Below are positions 42,573 to 51,412 of a DNA stretch of 64,000 nucleotides, piece after piece. Every line of letters starts with the position of its first letter. Within the stretch, counting starts at the first letter, position 1. Origin of the DNA: Halotalea alkalilenta (GTDB taxonomy: Bacteria > Pseudomonadota > Gammaproteobacteria > Pseudomonadales > Halomonadaceae). Where the stretch lies: assembly GCF_001648175.1 (NCBI RefSeq), contig NZ_CP015243.1:558001-622000 (forward strand). The letters are read 5' to 3'. Under the pieces are notes generated by a model. The model saw only the letters and a program-made list of their open reading frames with translations. It had not been told where the DNA came from and searched no databases. The position numbers and the translations under genes were made by a program.

Positions 42573-43946
42573 TCAGTTGGCGATTTCGATTCGGTTTCGC
42601 CCGTTCGTCTTCGCGCGATAGAGCGCGGTGTCCGCGGCATCGATGGTGCGCTGGTAGTCCGGATGGCCGTCGTACAGGGCGATGCCGAAGCTTGCAGTCA
42701 GCGAAATCGCCTTATCGGCACTGAAGACGATGGTCTCTTGCTCAACCCGGGCGCGCAGCCGCTCGATGACGCTCAGCGCCAGGCGGGCATCGGTTTCCAC
42801 CAGCACCAGGAGAAACTCCTCCCCGCCATAGCGAAAGATGAAGTCGATCGGGCGCAGGCTTTCCATCAGCACTGAAGCGACCTTGCGCAGCACGTCGTCC
42901 CCGGCGCCATGGCCATAGGAATCATTGATCGATTTGAAGTGGTCGATATCCATCATCACGATGACGAAAGGGTTCTTCCGCTGTCTCGCCAGTGTGACTT
43001 CATGGCTCAGTATGGTGCCGACGAAGCGTCGATTGAGCAGCTGGGTCAGGCTGTCGCGACCGGCCTCCAGTTCGCAGAGCTGTTCGAACAGGTTGGCGAG
43101 GAGGAACTTGATTTGCGCGATGTCGTCACGGACCAAGGGCAGGATTTCGGACAGGTATGCGTTGTTGGTCTGCTGCCCGCCTGCGCTGAGCAACTGGTCG
43201 ACATGGTTGATGAGCGCGGTGGTGGTGTTGACGTCTTCGCAGCCGCCGAAGCTCGGTCTTCCCCTGTGATTGAACCAGCGACCGAACTCCGAACCGGTCA
43301 GGCTCTGTATCCCCGCCAGGCCCGTGCCGGTGGCGATGCGATAGACGAACTCGTTTTCCCAGTCGAGCAGCGCGGCCCGCTGGCGCTCCCGTTCGGTGCC
43401 GATGTCGTGAATCAGCGAGTGGAGCCGGTAGGCTTCATCGCTCTTGGCCGAGAGTTCGCGGGATTGGGCATAGGAGGCGGACATCACCTCCAGGGCCAGA
43501 TCCAGTACATGCGAGGCATAGACGATGCCTTGGGTCCGGGTGTCGGCATCCAGCGGGGCGGCGCAGAGCATTTCGAAGATACGCGACTTGAGCCGCCTCG
43601 CACCGCTGGCCACCAGGTTGATCGGGATGTTGATTCGCGCATGTACGTCGCCGATCCGCTTCTGCATCCCGATGTACTCGCCCATCTCACCTGGCCCGGG
43701 AGGCGTCAGGACCTTCTTCAGCCATGCCTGCAAGGCGCTGAACAGCTTGCTGTGCACCTGCTCATTGGTGAGGAACTGGGATGCCTGGGCGTCATCGAGC
43801 ATATGGGCATAGAAATCGGCTGCCAGCTCGTTGGACCGGGCTGCGATGTCGTCGAGCGCTCGCTGCACGGGGAGAGATGCCGCCGCGGCCAACGTGAGCC
43901 ATTCAGAGGCGATCCTCGAGGTCTGTGACGCATCGTCGTGTGACAT
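42573..43946 (-). CDS. Globin-coupled diguanylate cyclase (DosC/DgcO-like)
   Basis: The 457-aa protein has three parts. The N-terminal protoglobin-like sensor shows a probable proximal His in RIGDVHARINIPINLV. A helical middle domain follows. The C-terminal GGDEF domain has the active-site variant GGEEF and the inhibitory RxxD site (RPID) five residues before it. It should make cyclic di-GMP from GTP in response to O2 or another heme ligand, as E. coli DosC does. No EAL phosphodiesterase partner lies nearby. Confidence 0.9.
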   Translation of the reverse strand: MSHDDASQTSRIASEWLTLAAAASLPVQRALDDIAARSNELAADFYAHMLDDAQASQFLTNEQVHSKLFSALQAWLKKVLTPPGPGEMGEYIGMQKRIGDVHARINIPINLVASGARRLKSRIFEMLCAAPLDADTRTQGIVYASHVLDLALEVMSASYAQSRELSAKSDEAYRLHSLIHDIGTERERQRAALLDWENEFVYRIATGTGLAGIQSLTGSEFGRWFNHRGRPSFGGCEDVNTTTALINHVDQLLSAGGQQTNNAYLSEILPLVRDDIAQIKFLLANLFEQLCELEAGRDSLTQLLNRRFVGTILSHEVTLARQRKNPFVIVMMDIDHFKSINDSYGHGAGDDVLRKVASVLMESLRPIDFIFRYGGEEFLLVLVETDARLALSVIERLRARVEQETIVFSADKAISLTASFGIALYDGHPDYQRTIDAADTALYRAKTNGRNRIEIAN

Positions 43947-44317
43947 GTTGCGAGCTTGTCCTGTGGTGTTCAGATACGTATCGATGGCACGGCCGATGGC
44001 GAGGGTGCCCGGCGTACGCTCGAAGGTTGGGGAGGGGAGCGATCGATCCTTGCGTTACGACCACGCCGACTGGCCCGACGGCGCGGGCCGCTGGAGCGAC
44101 GACATAGCAGAGAGCAGGACAGAGGCAAGTGCAAGCACGCCGAACCCGGGCTGCGGTAGATCGAACGTGGAGTAACTTGAATCGACAATATGCTAGCAGG
44201 TGGATACATCGAACAGCGTGTGTGAATCGCAGCGACAACCAAAGGGAGGGCAAATGCTACCGAGACGGCGGGCGCGGTCGGTGATAATCGAGAGGCTATC
44301 GTCGTTCGAGGTGTTCG
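43947..44317. other. Intergenic region between the diguanylate cyclase and a secreted protein
   Basis: The 371-bp gap separates divergent genes. I see no gene, strong palindrome or repeat copy. It presumably holds the two promoters; GAGGTG just upstream of 44318 is the likely ribosome binding site of the next gene. Confidence 0.4.
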
Positions 44318-44914
44318 ATGCCGCTCTTCGTCTTCTCTCTACTGCTCATGTCATTGCTCTCATCGCCGCTGGCGTATGCGGTGGCGAGTCCGGCCGATGT
44401 GCCATCGTCACAGCCGGCGTTCGAGCCGGTGGATGCCTTTCCCGAACGTCTCGATGGGCTGCAGCTCACCGAACTCGAGCGCCAGCCCGGCCGTGCGCTC
44501 GAGCGGGCGGTCTATCGCGGCGCTGACATCGCAGGCACCGCCTGGGTCGAGGCGGGCAGCGATCCTCGCGCTACCGAGCACTATCTCGACATGGCCTACG
44601 CTTTCCATAGTGATCGCGGTCGCTATCGCGCCGAACGTATCCGCTTGGGCTATGGCGAACATGGCCGCTCGTTGCCCTGCGTGCTGGCCGACGATCGCCA
44701 ACACCAGAACCTCTACCTGGTCTGCGCGACGCGTTTCGACGGCCGCAACCTGATCCTGCAGCCCGGGGTGACCTACGGTGAGGAGACCAGTTTCAATCGC
44801 AGCGCAGCGCAGCGGGCATTGATCGACTTCGCCGTGGCGGTGTCCTCCGCAGTGGAGGCATCGGCCGGTGCCCGCTACCGCCGCGAGACGCTGGCATCGC
44901 AGGACGTGGACTAG
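44318..44914 (+). CDS. Conserved secreted protein of unknown function
   Basis: The 198-aa protein starts with a clear Sec signal peptide (PLFVFSLLLMSLLSSPLAYA, cleavage probably after AYA). The mature part has no membrane helix. It contains two Cys residues (SLPCVL and LVCATRF) about 20 residues apart that could form a disulfide in the periplasm. I do not recognise a family. It stands alone between the diguanylate cyclase and the SDR gene. Confidence 0.7.
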   Translation: MPLFVFSLLLMSLLSSPLAYAVASPADVPSSQPAFEPVDAFPERLDGLQLTELERQPGRALERAVYRGADIAGTAWVEAGSDPRATEHYLDMAYAFHSDRGRYRAERIRLGYGEHGRSLPCVLADDRQHQNLYLVCATRFDGRNLILQPGVTYGEETSFNRSAAQRALIDFAVAVSSAVEASAGARYRRETLASQDVD

Positions 44915-44937
44915 CCGCGTGATCGATCGGTAGCGTT

Positions 44938-44978
44938 GGTGGTGAGCGCCCGAGGCACGAGGGCAGTCGAACCATGAC
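44938..44978. repeat. Partial repeat with an unoccupied IS110 target
   Basis: GGTGGTGAGCGCCCGAGG followed by CACGAGGGCAGTCGAACCATG is the reverse complement of the repeat segment around the IS110 core, with GTGGTGAGC and GCCCGAGG intact. It is an empty candidate target site, lying in the 131-bp gap between two genes. Confidence 0.65.
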
Positions 44979-45045
44979 TCGTCGCCAACCTCCCATCCCT
45001 CGGCCCCCTGGCGAACGGGCCCGGCCCAGCGGATGACCAGACTCG

Positions 45046-45834
45046 CTAGAAGGTACCCGGATAGGCGCCGCCATCGAGCAGCACGTTCTGGCCGGTGAGG
45101 TAGCCGGCATGGGCGCTACAGAGGAAGGCGCAGAAGGCGCCGAACTCATCTGGATCGCCGAATCGTCCGGCGGGGATCTTCGCTTGCCGGTCTTCGGCGG
45201 TCTGCTCGACGGATTTGCCGCTGCCCTTGGCCTCACTGGCGAGATTGCCGCGCAGCCGCCCCGTATCGAAGCTGCCGGGCAGCAGGTTGTTGATCGTCAC
45301 ATTGTTGCCGGCAAGCCGTGCCTGGCGGGCGATGCCGGCGACGAAGCCGGTGAGCCCCGCGCGGGCGCCGTTGGAGAGGCCGAGGGCCTCGATCGGTGCC
45401 TTGACCGACGACGAGGTGATGTTGACCACCCGGCCGAAGCCGCGCGCTGCCATGTCGTCGACGCACGCCTTGATCAGTTCGATCGGAGTGATCATGTTGG
45501 CATTCACCGCCCGCTGCCAGTCCTGCGCCGTCCAGTCGCGAAAGTCCCCTGGCGGCGGCCCGCCTGCGTTGTTGATCAGGATGTCGAGCTGCGGCGCGGC
45601 GGCGAGCGCGGTCTCGCGTACGCTCGCCGTGGTGATGTCGCCCGGCACCGCGATCACCTCGATCGAGGTGTCGAGGGTGCGCAGCCAAGCGGCGGTGTCG
45701 ACCAGCGTGTCGGGGTCGCGCGCATTGACCACCAGGTTCACCCCCTCGCGAGCCAGCGCGGCGGCGCTCGCGCGTCCCAGTCCCTTGCTCGCCGCGCACA
45801 CCAGTGCCCAGCGTCCGGCGATCCCTAAGTCCAT
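45046..45834 (-). CDS. Short-chain dehydrogenase/reductase family protein, atypical active site
   Basis: The 262-aa protein has an SDR Rossmann fold: cofactor loop CAASKGLGRASA, NNAG-type motif ILINNAGGPPPG, and catalytic-Ser strand VVNITSSSVKAP. Where YxxxK is expected it reads LSNGARAGLTGF, so the Tyr and Lys appear replaced by Ser and Arg. Activity may be altered, or the Tyr may be supplied from elsewhere. GAGGAGG lies before ATG 45834. It is encoded 83 bp downstream of the FAD oxidase gene on the same strand. Confidence 0.85.
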   Translation of the reverse strand: MDLGIAGRWALVCAASKGLGRASAAALAREGVNLVVNARDPDTLVDTAAWLRTLDTSIEVIAVPGDITTASVRETALAAAPQLDILINNAGGPPPGDFRDWTAQDWQRAVNANMITPIELIKACVDDMAARGFGRVVNITSSSVKAPIEALGLSNGARAGLTGFVAGIARQARLAGNNVTINNLLPGSFDTGRLRGNLASEAKGSGKSVEQTAEDRQAKIPAGRFGDPDEFGAFCAFLCSAHAGYLTGQNVLLDGGAYPGTF

Positions 45835-45917
45835 GCGTGCCCTCCTCGACGGCGCTTCGATCGGTTCGATCTTCCACGCTAGCGCGGTGCTCGCCGCTGG
45901 GCAACGTCGCCCATGGG

Positions 45918-47198
45918 CTAGGCCAGCTTGTCGAGCAGCCGGTAGTAGTTCACCGCGGTGCCGAAGTAGAGCCGCTGCAGCCCATGCAGGGGAATCGGCC
46001 TGATCGGGGTGATGGGCAGCGGGAAGGGTGCCGACTCACCGGCCAGCCGTGCGGCGAGATGGCGAGCGAGGGTGTTCGACATCGCCACGCCGCGTCCGTT
46101 GTAGCCGAGCAGTATCGATATTCCGGGCGCCGGCTCGTGATAGTGGGGCAGATGGTCACGGGTCAGCGCCAGGCGTCCGCACCAGCGGTGCTCGATCCGG
46201 ATATGCCCGGCCAGCGCCGGGAACAGCTCGGTCAGGTTGCGCTCGATATGGGCCCAGTCGGCTGCGCCGCGGGCCTCGCGAAACGGTCCACGTCCGCCGA
46301 GCAGCAGGCGGTTGGCGGCGTCGAGGCGATAATAGAGCAGCAGGTGGCGGCCATCCGAGCAGACCGCGCCGCCGGGGAGGATCCCGACGGCGTGGTGCTG
46401 CGCCAGCGGTGCGGTGGCGACGATGAAGCTCTGCGCGGCGATCAAAGTGCGGCTGAGCCCCGGCCACAGCCCATCGCTGTAGCCGTTGGTCGCCAGCACC
46501 ACCCGCTCGGCGCGCAGCCGCGCGCCCTGGGCGGTGGTCAGTACCCAGTGCTTGCCTTCGCGATGCAGGCGTTGGGCCCGGGTACCGCCATGGATCGCCG
46601 CCCCCTGCTGCTGCGCCGCGCGAGCGATACCGCGCGCCAGGCTCAGCGGCTGCACCGCACCGGCACGAGGATCGACCCAGCCGCCCAGGTAGCCGCTTGC
46701 GCCGGTGCGCGCGGTGACCCCCTGCGCGTCGAGCCACTCCACTGCCACGCCGCGGCGACGCCATTGCTCGGCGCGCGATTCGATGGTGCGCAGGGCCGTA
46801 TTAGAGAGCGCGGGCTGGATCCAGCCGCCGCGGACCGCCTGACAGTCGATGCCGTGGCGCTCGATCAGGGCGAAGACCTCGTCGGCGGCGCGGCCTATCA
46901 CCTCGATCAGCGCCTCTCCGCGCTCGCCGAATTTCTCCACCAGCGCATCGGGATCGTCCTTGAGCCCGGGAATCACCTGGCCGCCGTTGCGTCCCGAGGC
47001 GCCCCAGCCGGGCTGGCCTGCGTCGATCACCGCGGTGGAGACACCGCGCTCGGCGAGATGCAGGGCCGTGGTGAGCCCAGTGAACCCGGCGCCGACGATC
47101 GCCACGTCGACCTCCCGATCGGTGTCGAGCGGTGCGCACTCGGGGGCGGCGATGGCGGTGGCGGCCCACAGCGAGTCGGGCATCGGCAGAGCGCTCAT
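45918..47198 (-). CDS. FAD-dependent amine/amino-acid oxidoreductase (DAO family, PuuB-like)
   Basis: The 426-aa flavoprotein has the FAD-binding motif VDVAIVGAGFTGLTTALHLAERG, the segment WGASGRNGGQVIPG typical of PuuB-like gamma-glutamylputrescine and glycine oxidases, and a C-terminal GYNGRGVAMS. It would oxidise a primary or secondary amine to an imine. Its ATG overlaps the ATPase stop (47195-47198) in the same transcript as a polar amino-acid ABC importer, so its substrate is probably the imported amine or amino acid. Confidence 0.88.
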   Translation of the reverse strand: MSALPMPDSLWAATAIAAPECAPLDTDREVDVAIVGAGFTGLTTALHLAERGVSTAVIDAGQPGWGASGRNGGQVIPGLKDDPDALVEKFGERGEALIEVIGRAADEVFALIERHGIDCQAVRGGWIQPALSNTALRTIESRAEQWRRRGVAVEWLDAQGVTARTGASGYLGGWVDPRAGAVQPLSLARGIARAAQQQGAAIHGGTRAQRLHREGKHWVLTTAQGARLRAERVVLATNGYSDGLWPGLSRTLIAAQSFIVATAPLAQHHAVGILPGGAVCSDGRHLLLYYRLDAANRLLLGGRGPFREARGAADWAHIERNLTELFPALAGHIRIEHRWCGRLALTRDHLPHYHEPAPGISILLGYNGRGVAMSNTLARHLAARLAGESAPFPLPITPIRPIPLHGLQRLYFGTAVNYYRLLDKLA

Positions 47199-47935
47199 GG
47201 TGCATCTCCTGAATCGAGAATTCGGCGCAGGAACTCCCGCGTACGCGGATGCTCGGGCGCGCCGAGCACCTGTTCGGGAGGGCCGGATTCGACCAGCCGG
47301 CCATCGTGGAGGAAGCAGACTTTATCGGCGACCTCGCGGGCGAAGCCCATCTCATGGGTTACCACCACCATGGTCATGCCCTCCGCGGCGAGGTTGCGCA
47401 TCACCTTGAGCACTTCGCCGACCAGCTCGGGATCGAGCGCCGAGGTCGGCTCATCGAACAGGATCGCCTTCGGCTTCATCGCCAAGGCGCGGGCGATCGC
47501 CACCCGCTGCTGCTGGCCGCCGGAGAGCTGCTGGGGATAGGCATCGCCACGATGGCCGAGGCCGACCTTGTCGAGCAGGGCCTGTGCCTCCTCGCGCACC
47601 TGTGCGAGGGGGCGCTTTTGCACATGAAGCGGCCCTTCCATCACATTCTCGAGCACGCTGCGATGGGGAAAGAGGTTGAAGCGCTGGAACACCATCGAAA
47701 CCTGGGTGCGGATCTCGTGGATGCTCTTCTTGTCCCGGTCGACCGGGGTACCGAGCACTTCGACGATACCGTCGTCATAGTGCTCGAGGCCGTTGATGCA
47801 GCGCAGCAGGGTCGATTTTCCCGAGCCGGACGGGCCGATCAGGCAGATCACCTCGCCGCGCTCGACGCGCAGATCGACCCCCTTGAGCACCGGCGTCTCG
47901 CCGAACTTCTTGTGCAGTGCCTCGATGGTGATCAT
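47195..47935 (-). CDS. Polar amino-acid ABC transporter ATP-binding protein
   Basis: The 246-aa ATPase has Walker A GPSGSGKST, Q-loop VFQRFNLFPH, signature LSGGQQQRV, Walker B AILFDEPTSALDP and H-loop THEMGFA. It is of GlnQ/HisP type. I start at ATG 47935 (MITIEALHKKFG), overlapping the permease stop by 4 bp. It sits between the permease and the FAD oxidase. Confidence 0.94.
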   Translation of the reverse strand: MITIEALHKKFGETPVLKGVDLRVERGEVICLIGPSGSGKSTLLRCINGLEHYDDGIVEVLGTPVDRDKKSIHEIRTQVSMVFQRFNLFPHRSVLENVMEGPLHVQKRPLAQVREEAQALLDKVGLGHRGDAYPQQLSGGQQQRVAIARALAMKPKAILFDEPTSALDPELVGEVLKVMRNLAAEGMTMVVVTHEMGFAREVADKVCFLHDGRLVESGPPEQVLGAPEHPRTREFLRRILDSGDAP

Positions 47936-48588
47936 CGCTTGCCTCCGATCGCGAAGCGTTTCTCGACCCGCCGCAGCATGAAGGTCAGCGGCAGGCTCAG
48001 GGCCAGGTAGAGCAGTGCCACCAGGGTGTAGACGGTGAGATTGTCGAAGGTCGAGGCGGCGATCAGCTGGCCCTGGCGGGTCATCTCGGCGACGGTGATG
48101 GTCGACACCAGCGAGGAGTCCTTGAGCATCATCACCAGGGTGTTGCCATAGGGCGGCAGCGCGATTCGCAGTGCCTGGGGCAGCACCACCCGGCGCATCA
48201 CCTTGGCGCTCTTCATGCCCAGCGATTCGGCGGCCTCGATTTGTCCGGGATCGATCGCCTCGATGCCGGCACGGAAGTTCTCCGCCTGATAGGCGCTGTA
48301 GGCGATGCCGAGACCGATCACTCCGGCCTGGAAGGCGGTGAGATCGATGCCGAACTCGGGCAGTACGAAGTAGATGTAGAACAGCTGGACGATGATCGGC
48401 AGGCCGCGGATCACGTTGACGATCGAGCGGCCGGCGAGCGCCACCGGCGCCACCTTGGAGACCGTCATCAAAGCCAGCAACAGGCCGAGCAGGGTGCTGA
48501 TCACGAACGAGAGCACGGTGACCTGTACCGTGACCAGCGCCCCTTGGAGCAGCAGCGGCATGTAGCTTGCGATGGTATCGAAGGACAT
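47932..48588 (-). CDS. Polar amino-acid ABC transporter permease
   Basis: The 218-aa permease of the HisM/GlnP class has about five membrane helices. The loop reads AGIEAIDPGQIEAAESLGMKSAKVMRRVVLPQAL, the typical ATPase contact. Only one permease gene is present, so it probably acts as a homodimer. Confidence 0.93.
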   Translation of the reverse strand: MSFDTIASYMPLLLQGALVTVQVTVLSFVISTLLGLLLALMTVSKVAPVALAGRSIVNVIRGLPIIVQLFYIYFVLPEFGIDLTAFQAGVIGLGIAYSAYQAENFRAGIEAIDPGQIEAAESLGMKSAKVMRRVVLPQALRIALPPYGNTLVMMLKDSSLVSTITVAEMTRQGQLIAASTFDNLTVYTLVALLYLALSLPLTFMLRRVEKRFAIGGKR

Positions 48589-48625
48589 GATTCACCCCGG
48601 GAAGTGGAACGGGCTCAGCCGTCGT

Positions 48626-49432
48626 TCAGCCATCGCTCGGCTGGGTGTCGAGATTGCTCTCGTCGAGGCCCCACTGGGCAATGATCTCGGCCAGCCGGCC
48701 ATTGGCCTTGAGCGTCGCTATCCCTTGGTTGAGCCGCTCGCGCAGTGCCTCATCGTCCTTGCGCACGACCAGGCAGACGTCGCCGCTGACCACCGGTTCA
48801 TAGCTCTGCACCCGCTTGAGCCGGTCACCTGCGCCATGGGCGAGCTGGTAGTCGATGATCGGGGCGTCGGCGAATACCGCCTTGATCCGGCCGAGGGCGA
48901 CATCGCGGAACATGTCATTGATCGAGTCGTAGCTGCGCACCTCCTTGAAGACTCCCGAGCGCACCAGCGCATCGTAGAAGGTGGTGCCGACCTGGGCGCC
49001 GACCACTTCTCCGGCGAGATCCTGCATCGAGGCGTAGGGCGTATCGTCATCGGCGCTGACCACCAGACCTTCGCCATAGGCGTAGACCGGATCGGTGAAC
49101 GACACCGTGCGCTCACGCTCCTCGGTCTTGAGCATCGCCGCTGAGATGATGTCGATGCGCCCGGTGGTGAGCGAAGGGATCAGCGAGGCGAAAGGGGTCT
49201 GCTGGACCTCGATGGAAAAGCCCTGCTCCTCGCCGAGGGCGGCGGCGATATCGACCATCAGTCCCTGGATCTGCTGGGTCGAGATATCGAGGAAGGTGAA
49301 TGGGATCCCCGTGGGGGTCGCGCCGACCTTGAAGGTCTCCTCGGCTTGCGCCGCGAGCGGCGCGGCGAGCGCCAGTGGAACGGCAAGCAAGGTGACCAGG
49401 CGCCTGGCCTGGCGAATCAGCCGGAATGGCAT
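48626..49432 (-). CDS. Polar amino-acid ABC transporter substrate-binding protein
   Basis: The 268-aa periplasmic protein of family SBP_bac_3 has a Sec signal (RRLVTLLAVPLALAAPLAAQA) and the family motif GLMVDIAAALGEEQG. SLTTGRIDIISAAMLKTEER follows. ATG 49432 (MPFRLIRQARR) has AGGAG 7 nt upstream and is preferred over an in-frame start 24 codons earlier. It is the first gene of the importer-oxidase operon and diverges from an IclR regulator. Confidence 0.92.
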   Translation of the reverse strand: MPFRLIRQARRLVTLLAVPLALAAPLAAQAEETFKVGATPTGIPFTFLDISTQQIQGLMVDIAAALGEEQGFSIEVQQTPFASLIPSLTTGRIDIISAAMLKTEERERTVSFTDPVYAYGEGLVVSADDDTPYASMQDLAGEVVGAQVGTTFYDALVRSGVFKEVRSYDSINDMFRDVALGRIKAVFADAPIIDYQLAHGAGDRLKRVQSYEPVVSGDVCLVVRKDDEALRERLNQGIATLKANGRLAEIIAQWGLDESNLDTQPSDG

Positions 49433-49537
49433 CGCGTTTCTCCTGAAGAGAGTCGTTATGGTTGTTGAGGCAGGAAGAATCGGTAAGCGCAGCGGTAAAA
49501 ACATAATTCATTGCACTTGAATCGTAAATAGATATTA

Positions 49538-49558
49538 TCGTATCGATATTCGATACGA
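49538..49558. promoter_or_regulatory. Palindromic operator between the importer operon and iclR gene
   Basis: A perfect inverted repeat with 9-bp arms TCGTATCGA and TCGATACGA around a 3-nt TAT spacer lies 11 bp upstream of the IclR ATG. It is in the 137-bp divergent promoter region. It is the natural candidate for IclR binding and would allow autoregulation and control of the importer operon together. Confidence 0.65.
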
Positions 49559-49569
49559 AGAGGTGGTAC

Positions 49570-50340
49570 ATGCCGCAGGATCCGCTGTTCAACCAATCGC
49601 TGGAAAAGGGCCTCGCGGTGCTCAAGGCGTTCGGCGTCGGGCGATCGACACTGAGTCTTGCCGAGATCGCCGAGCGCGCGGAGATCACCAAAAGCTCCGC
49701 GCAGCGCATGGTTCATACGCTGGAGCTGCTCGGTTACCTCGCCAAGGAGCCTGGCACTCGACGGATGCGCCTGACACCCAAGGTGATGGAGCTCGGCTAC
49801 AACTATCTCGCCGGTGACGCGCTGCTCGATGTCGCCAACCCCTATCTCGCCGAGCTCTCGCGGCTCAGTGAGGAGACCGTCAATCTGACCGAGCCCGACG
49901 GTGACTCGATGGTCTACGTCGCGCGCTTCGTCGCCCATCGTTTCATTCCGATCCACATGCCGATCGGCAGCCGCATCCCGATGTACTGCTCAGGGGCGGG
50001 GCGCGCCTATCTCAGCGCGCTCGACCAGGACACCGCCCGAGCACTGGTCGAGCAGAGCCCGCGTCCGCGCCATACCGAGCACACCCTGGTCGAGAGCCGA
50101 GAGATCCTCGAGCGTATCGAACTTGCCCGCAGGCGAGGTTTCTCGAGCCAAGCGGAGGAGCTCTTCCTCGGCGACATGAGCCTCGCCGCACCGGTAGTCG
50201 GCAGTCTCGGCCAGCCGCTGGCCGCCGTGCACATCGTCGCGCCCACCAGCCGCTGGCGGCTCGAAGAGGCCGAAGCGCGGCTGGCACCGCTGCTGATCGA
50301 CTGCGCGCGCAACATCAGCGGATCGTTTCGGGGGCGCTGA
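49570..50340 (+). CDS. IclR-family transcriptional regulator
   Basis: The 256-aa regulator has an N-terminal winged helix (LEKGLAVLKAFGVGRSTLSLAEIAERAEITKSSAQRMVHTL) and the IclR effector domain (GSRIPMYCSGAGRAYLSAL, then ILERIELARRRGFSSQAEE). It diverges from the amino-acid importer/oxidase operon and is its likely regulator. The ribosome site GAAGAGGTGG precedes ATG 49570. Confidence 0.92.
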   Translation: MPQDPLFNQSLEKGLAVLKAFGVGRSTLSLAEIAERAEITKSSAQRMVHTLELLGYLAKEPGTRRMRLTPKVMELGYNYLAGDALLDVANPYLAELSRLSEETVNLTEPDGDSMVYVARFVAHRFIPIHMPIGSRIPMYCSGAGRAYLSALDQDTARALVEQSPRPRHTEHTLVESREILERIELARRRGFSSQAEELFLGDMSLAAPVVGSLGQPLAAVHIVAPTSRWRLEEAEARLAPLLIDCARNISGSFRGR

Positions 50341-50358
50341 TGAGCGCAACCGTCGCAT

Positions 50359-50572
50359 CCGTTCGTGATGGGAGCGAGGGTGGGTTTATCGGCCCGTTCG
50401 TGGTGAGGAGCGAGGCCCCTTCGACTCGCGGTACTCGCTCAGGATGCTCGGAAGCGTCTCGAGCCACGGCCCCGGCGTCGAGGATGATCCCTCGACTGGC
50501 GCCCCCGTTGCCGAGCCGGTATTCAACCTTGGCGCGTATGGCGCCGCTCGGGACGAACGGTTTATCGCTCCC
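50359..50572. repeat. Dispersed repeat, inverted copy
   Basis: Read on the minus strand this region gives CCGTTCGTCCCGAGCGGCGC, then GGCTCGGCAACGGGGGCGCC and AGTCGAGGGATC, matching the copies at 24.45 and 38.63 kb. The IS110 target part is degenerate here (CGTGGTGAGGAGCGAGG). Confidence 0.7.
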
Positions 50573-51412
50573 GGCGCACACGATGAGCCGAAGAACTCGC
50601 CGCCAGACGAGCCTTGGCGCGTGGAAAACCGCTTGAAGTGGGAGGTGATCGGAGATGTACTTTTAGCCGAATTCCTTCACTCAGGTCGCACCTTGTGGTG
50701 GGCAAGCTGCCGACTAGATATTTGAAGGTGATGCCGTGCCTTCCAACCGATTTGAATTTTTCGCTGGGCGCAATAGAGGGTAAAAGGCTGCGTTGGGCGC
50801 TGGCGTTTCTCGCGTCCACTCGATCGGAAAGGTCGAAGGAGCGACAGAGAACGTCACCAGACTGAGCCCGACTGTCGGCGTTTTTCATCTCTCATCTTGA
50901 ATGTTGGTTCCATTAATTTTTAGTAATCAATCATTGAAAATTAAACTAATCAATAGAAATAAAAAATAGGGTTTTATTCGCACATATAAAGATGATTGGT
51001 GTGGGTGAAATGACAAAGGTTTCGCTACGAATCTGGTGAAGCTCACCACGATCGCCGGGTCGCCGCCCTCAGCGAGCGGATGCAATCGCAGCACCCCGAT
51101 ACCCAACCGGTCGCCGGGGCCGTGCCTGTAGAGGCGCTGCCGACTCGCCACGCTTATCTCCACGCGGGACGCATGGGTACACCGGCCAAGGCATGCGTTC
51201 GATTGGGTTGGATGCGTTCTTTTCCTCCCTGTCGAGGCTTAATCTGCCCGGTCGCGATCTGCTCGACAGCTGGATTTTAGAGAAAATTCTGACAGATTCG
51301 CGCCAACAGGCCGATAGATAATCCGCTGTCTTATGCGTCGCGAAGGGTTATTCGATACCCGAGCCGCGCTTACGGCGAACATGCAATCGGTTATAGGGTG
51401 GAGAGCGAAGAT
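50573..51412. other. Gene-poor gap
   Basis: About 840 bp without a convincing gene. Base composition shifts to A/T-rich at 50.90-51.00 kb, and no repeat copy or strong palindrome is seen. Short open frames on either strand lack family features. A GGAG 9 nt upstream of 51413 is the ribosome site of the next gene. Confidence 0.5.

Noticed and set aside
50927..51163. 78-codon minus-strand frame in the gene-poor gap
   Set aside because: It has no convincing start site and runs through A/T-rich sequence. The C-terminus is merely hydrophobic, so it was not called a gene.
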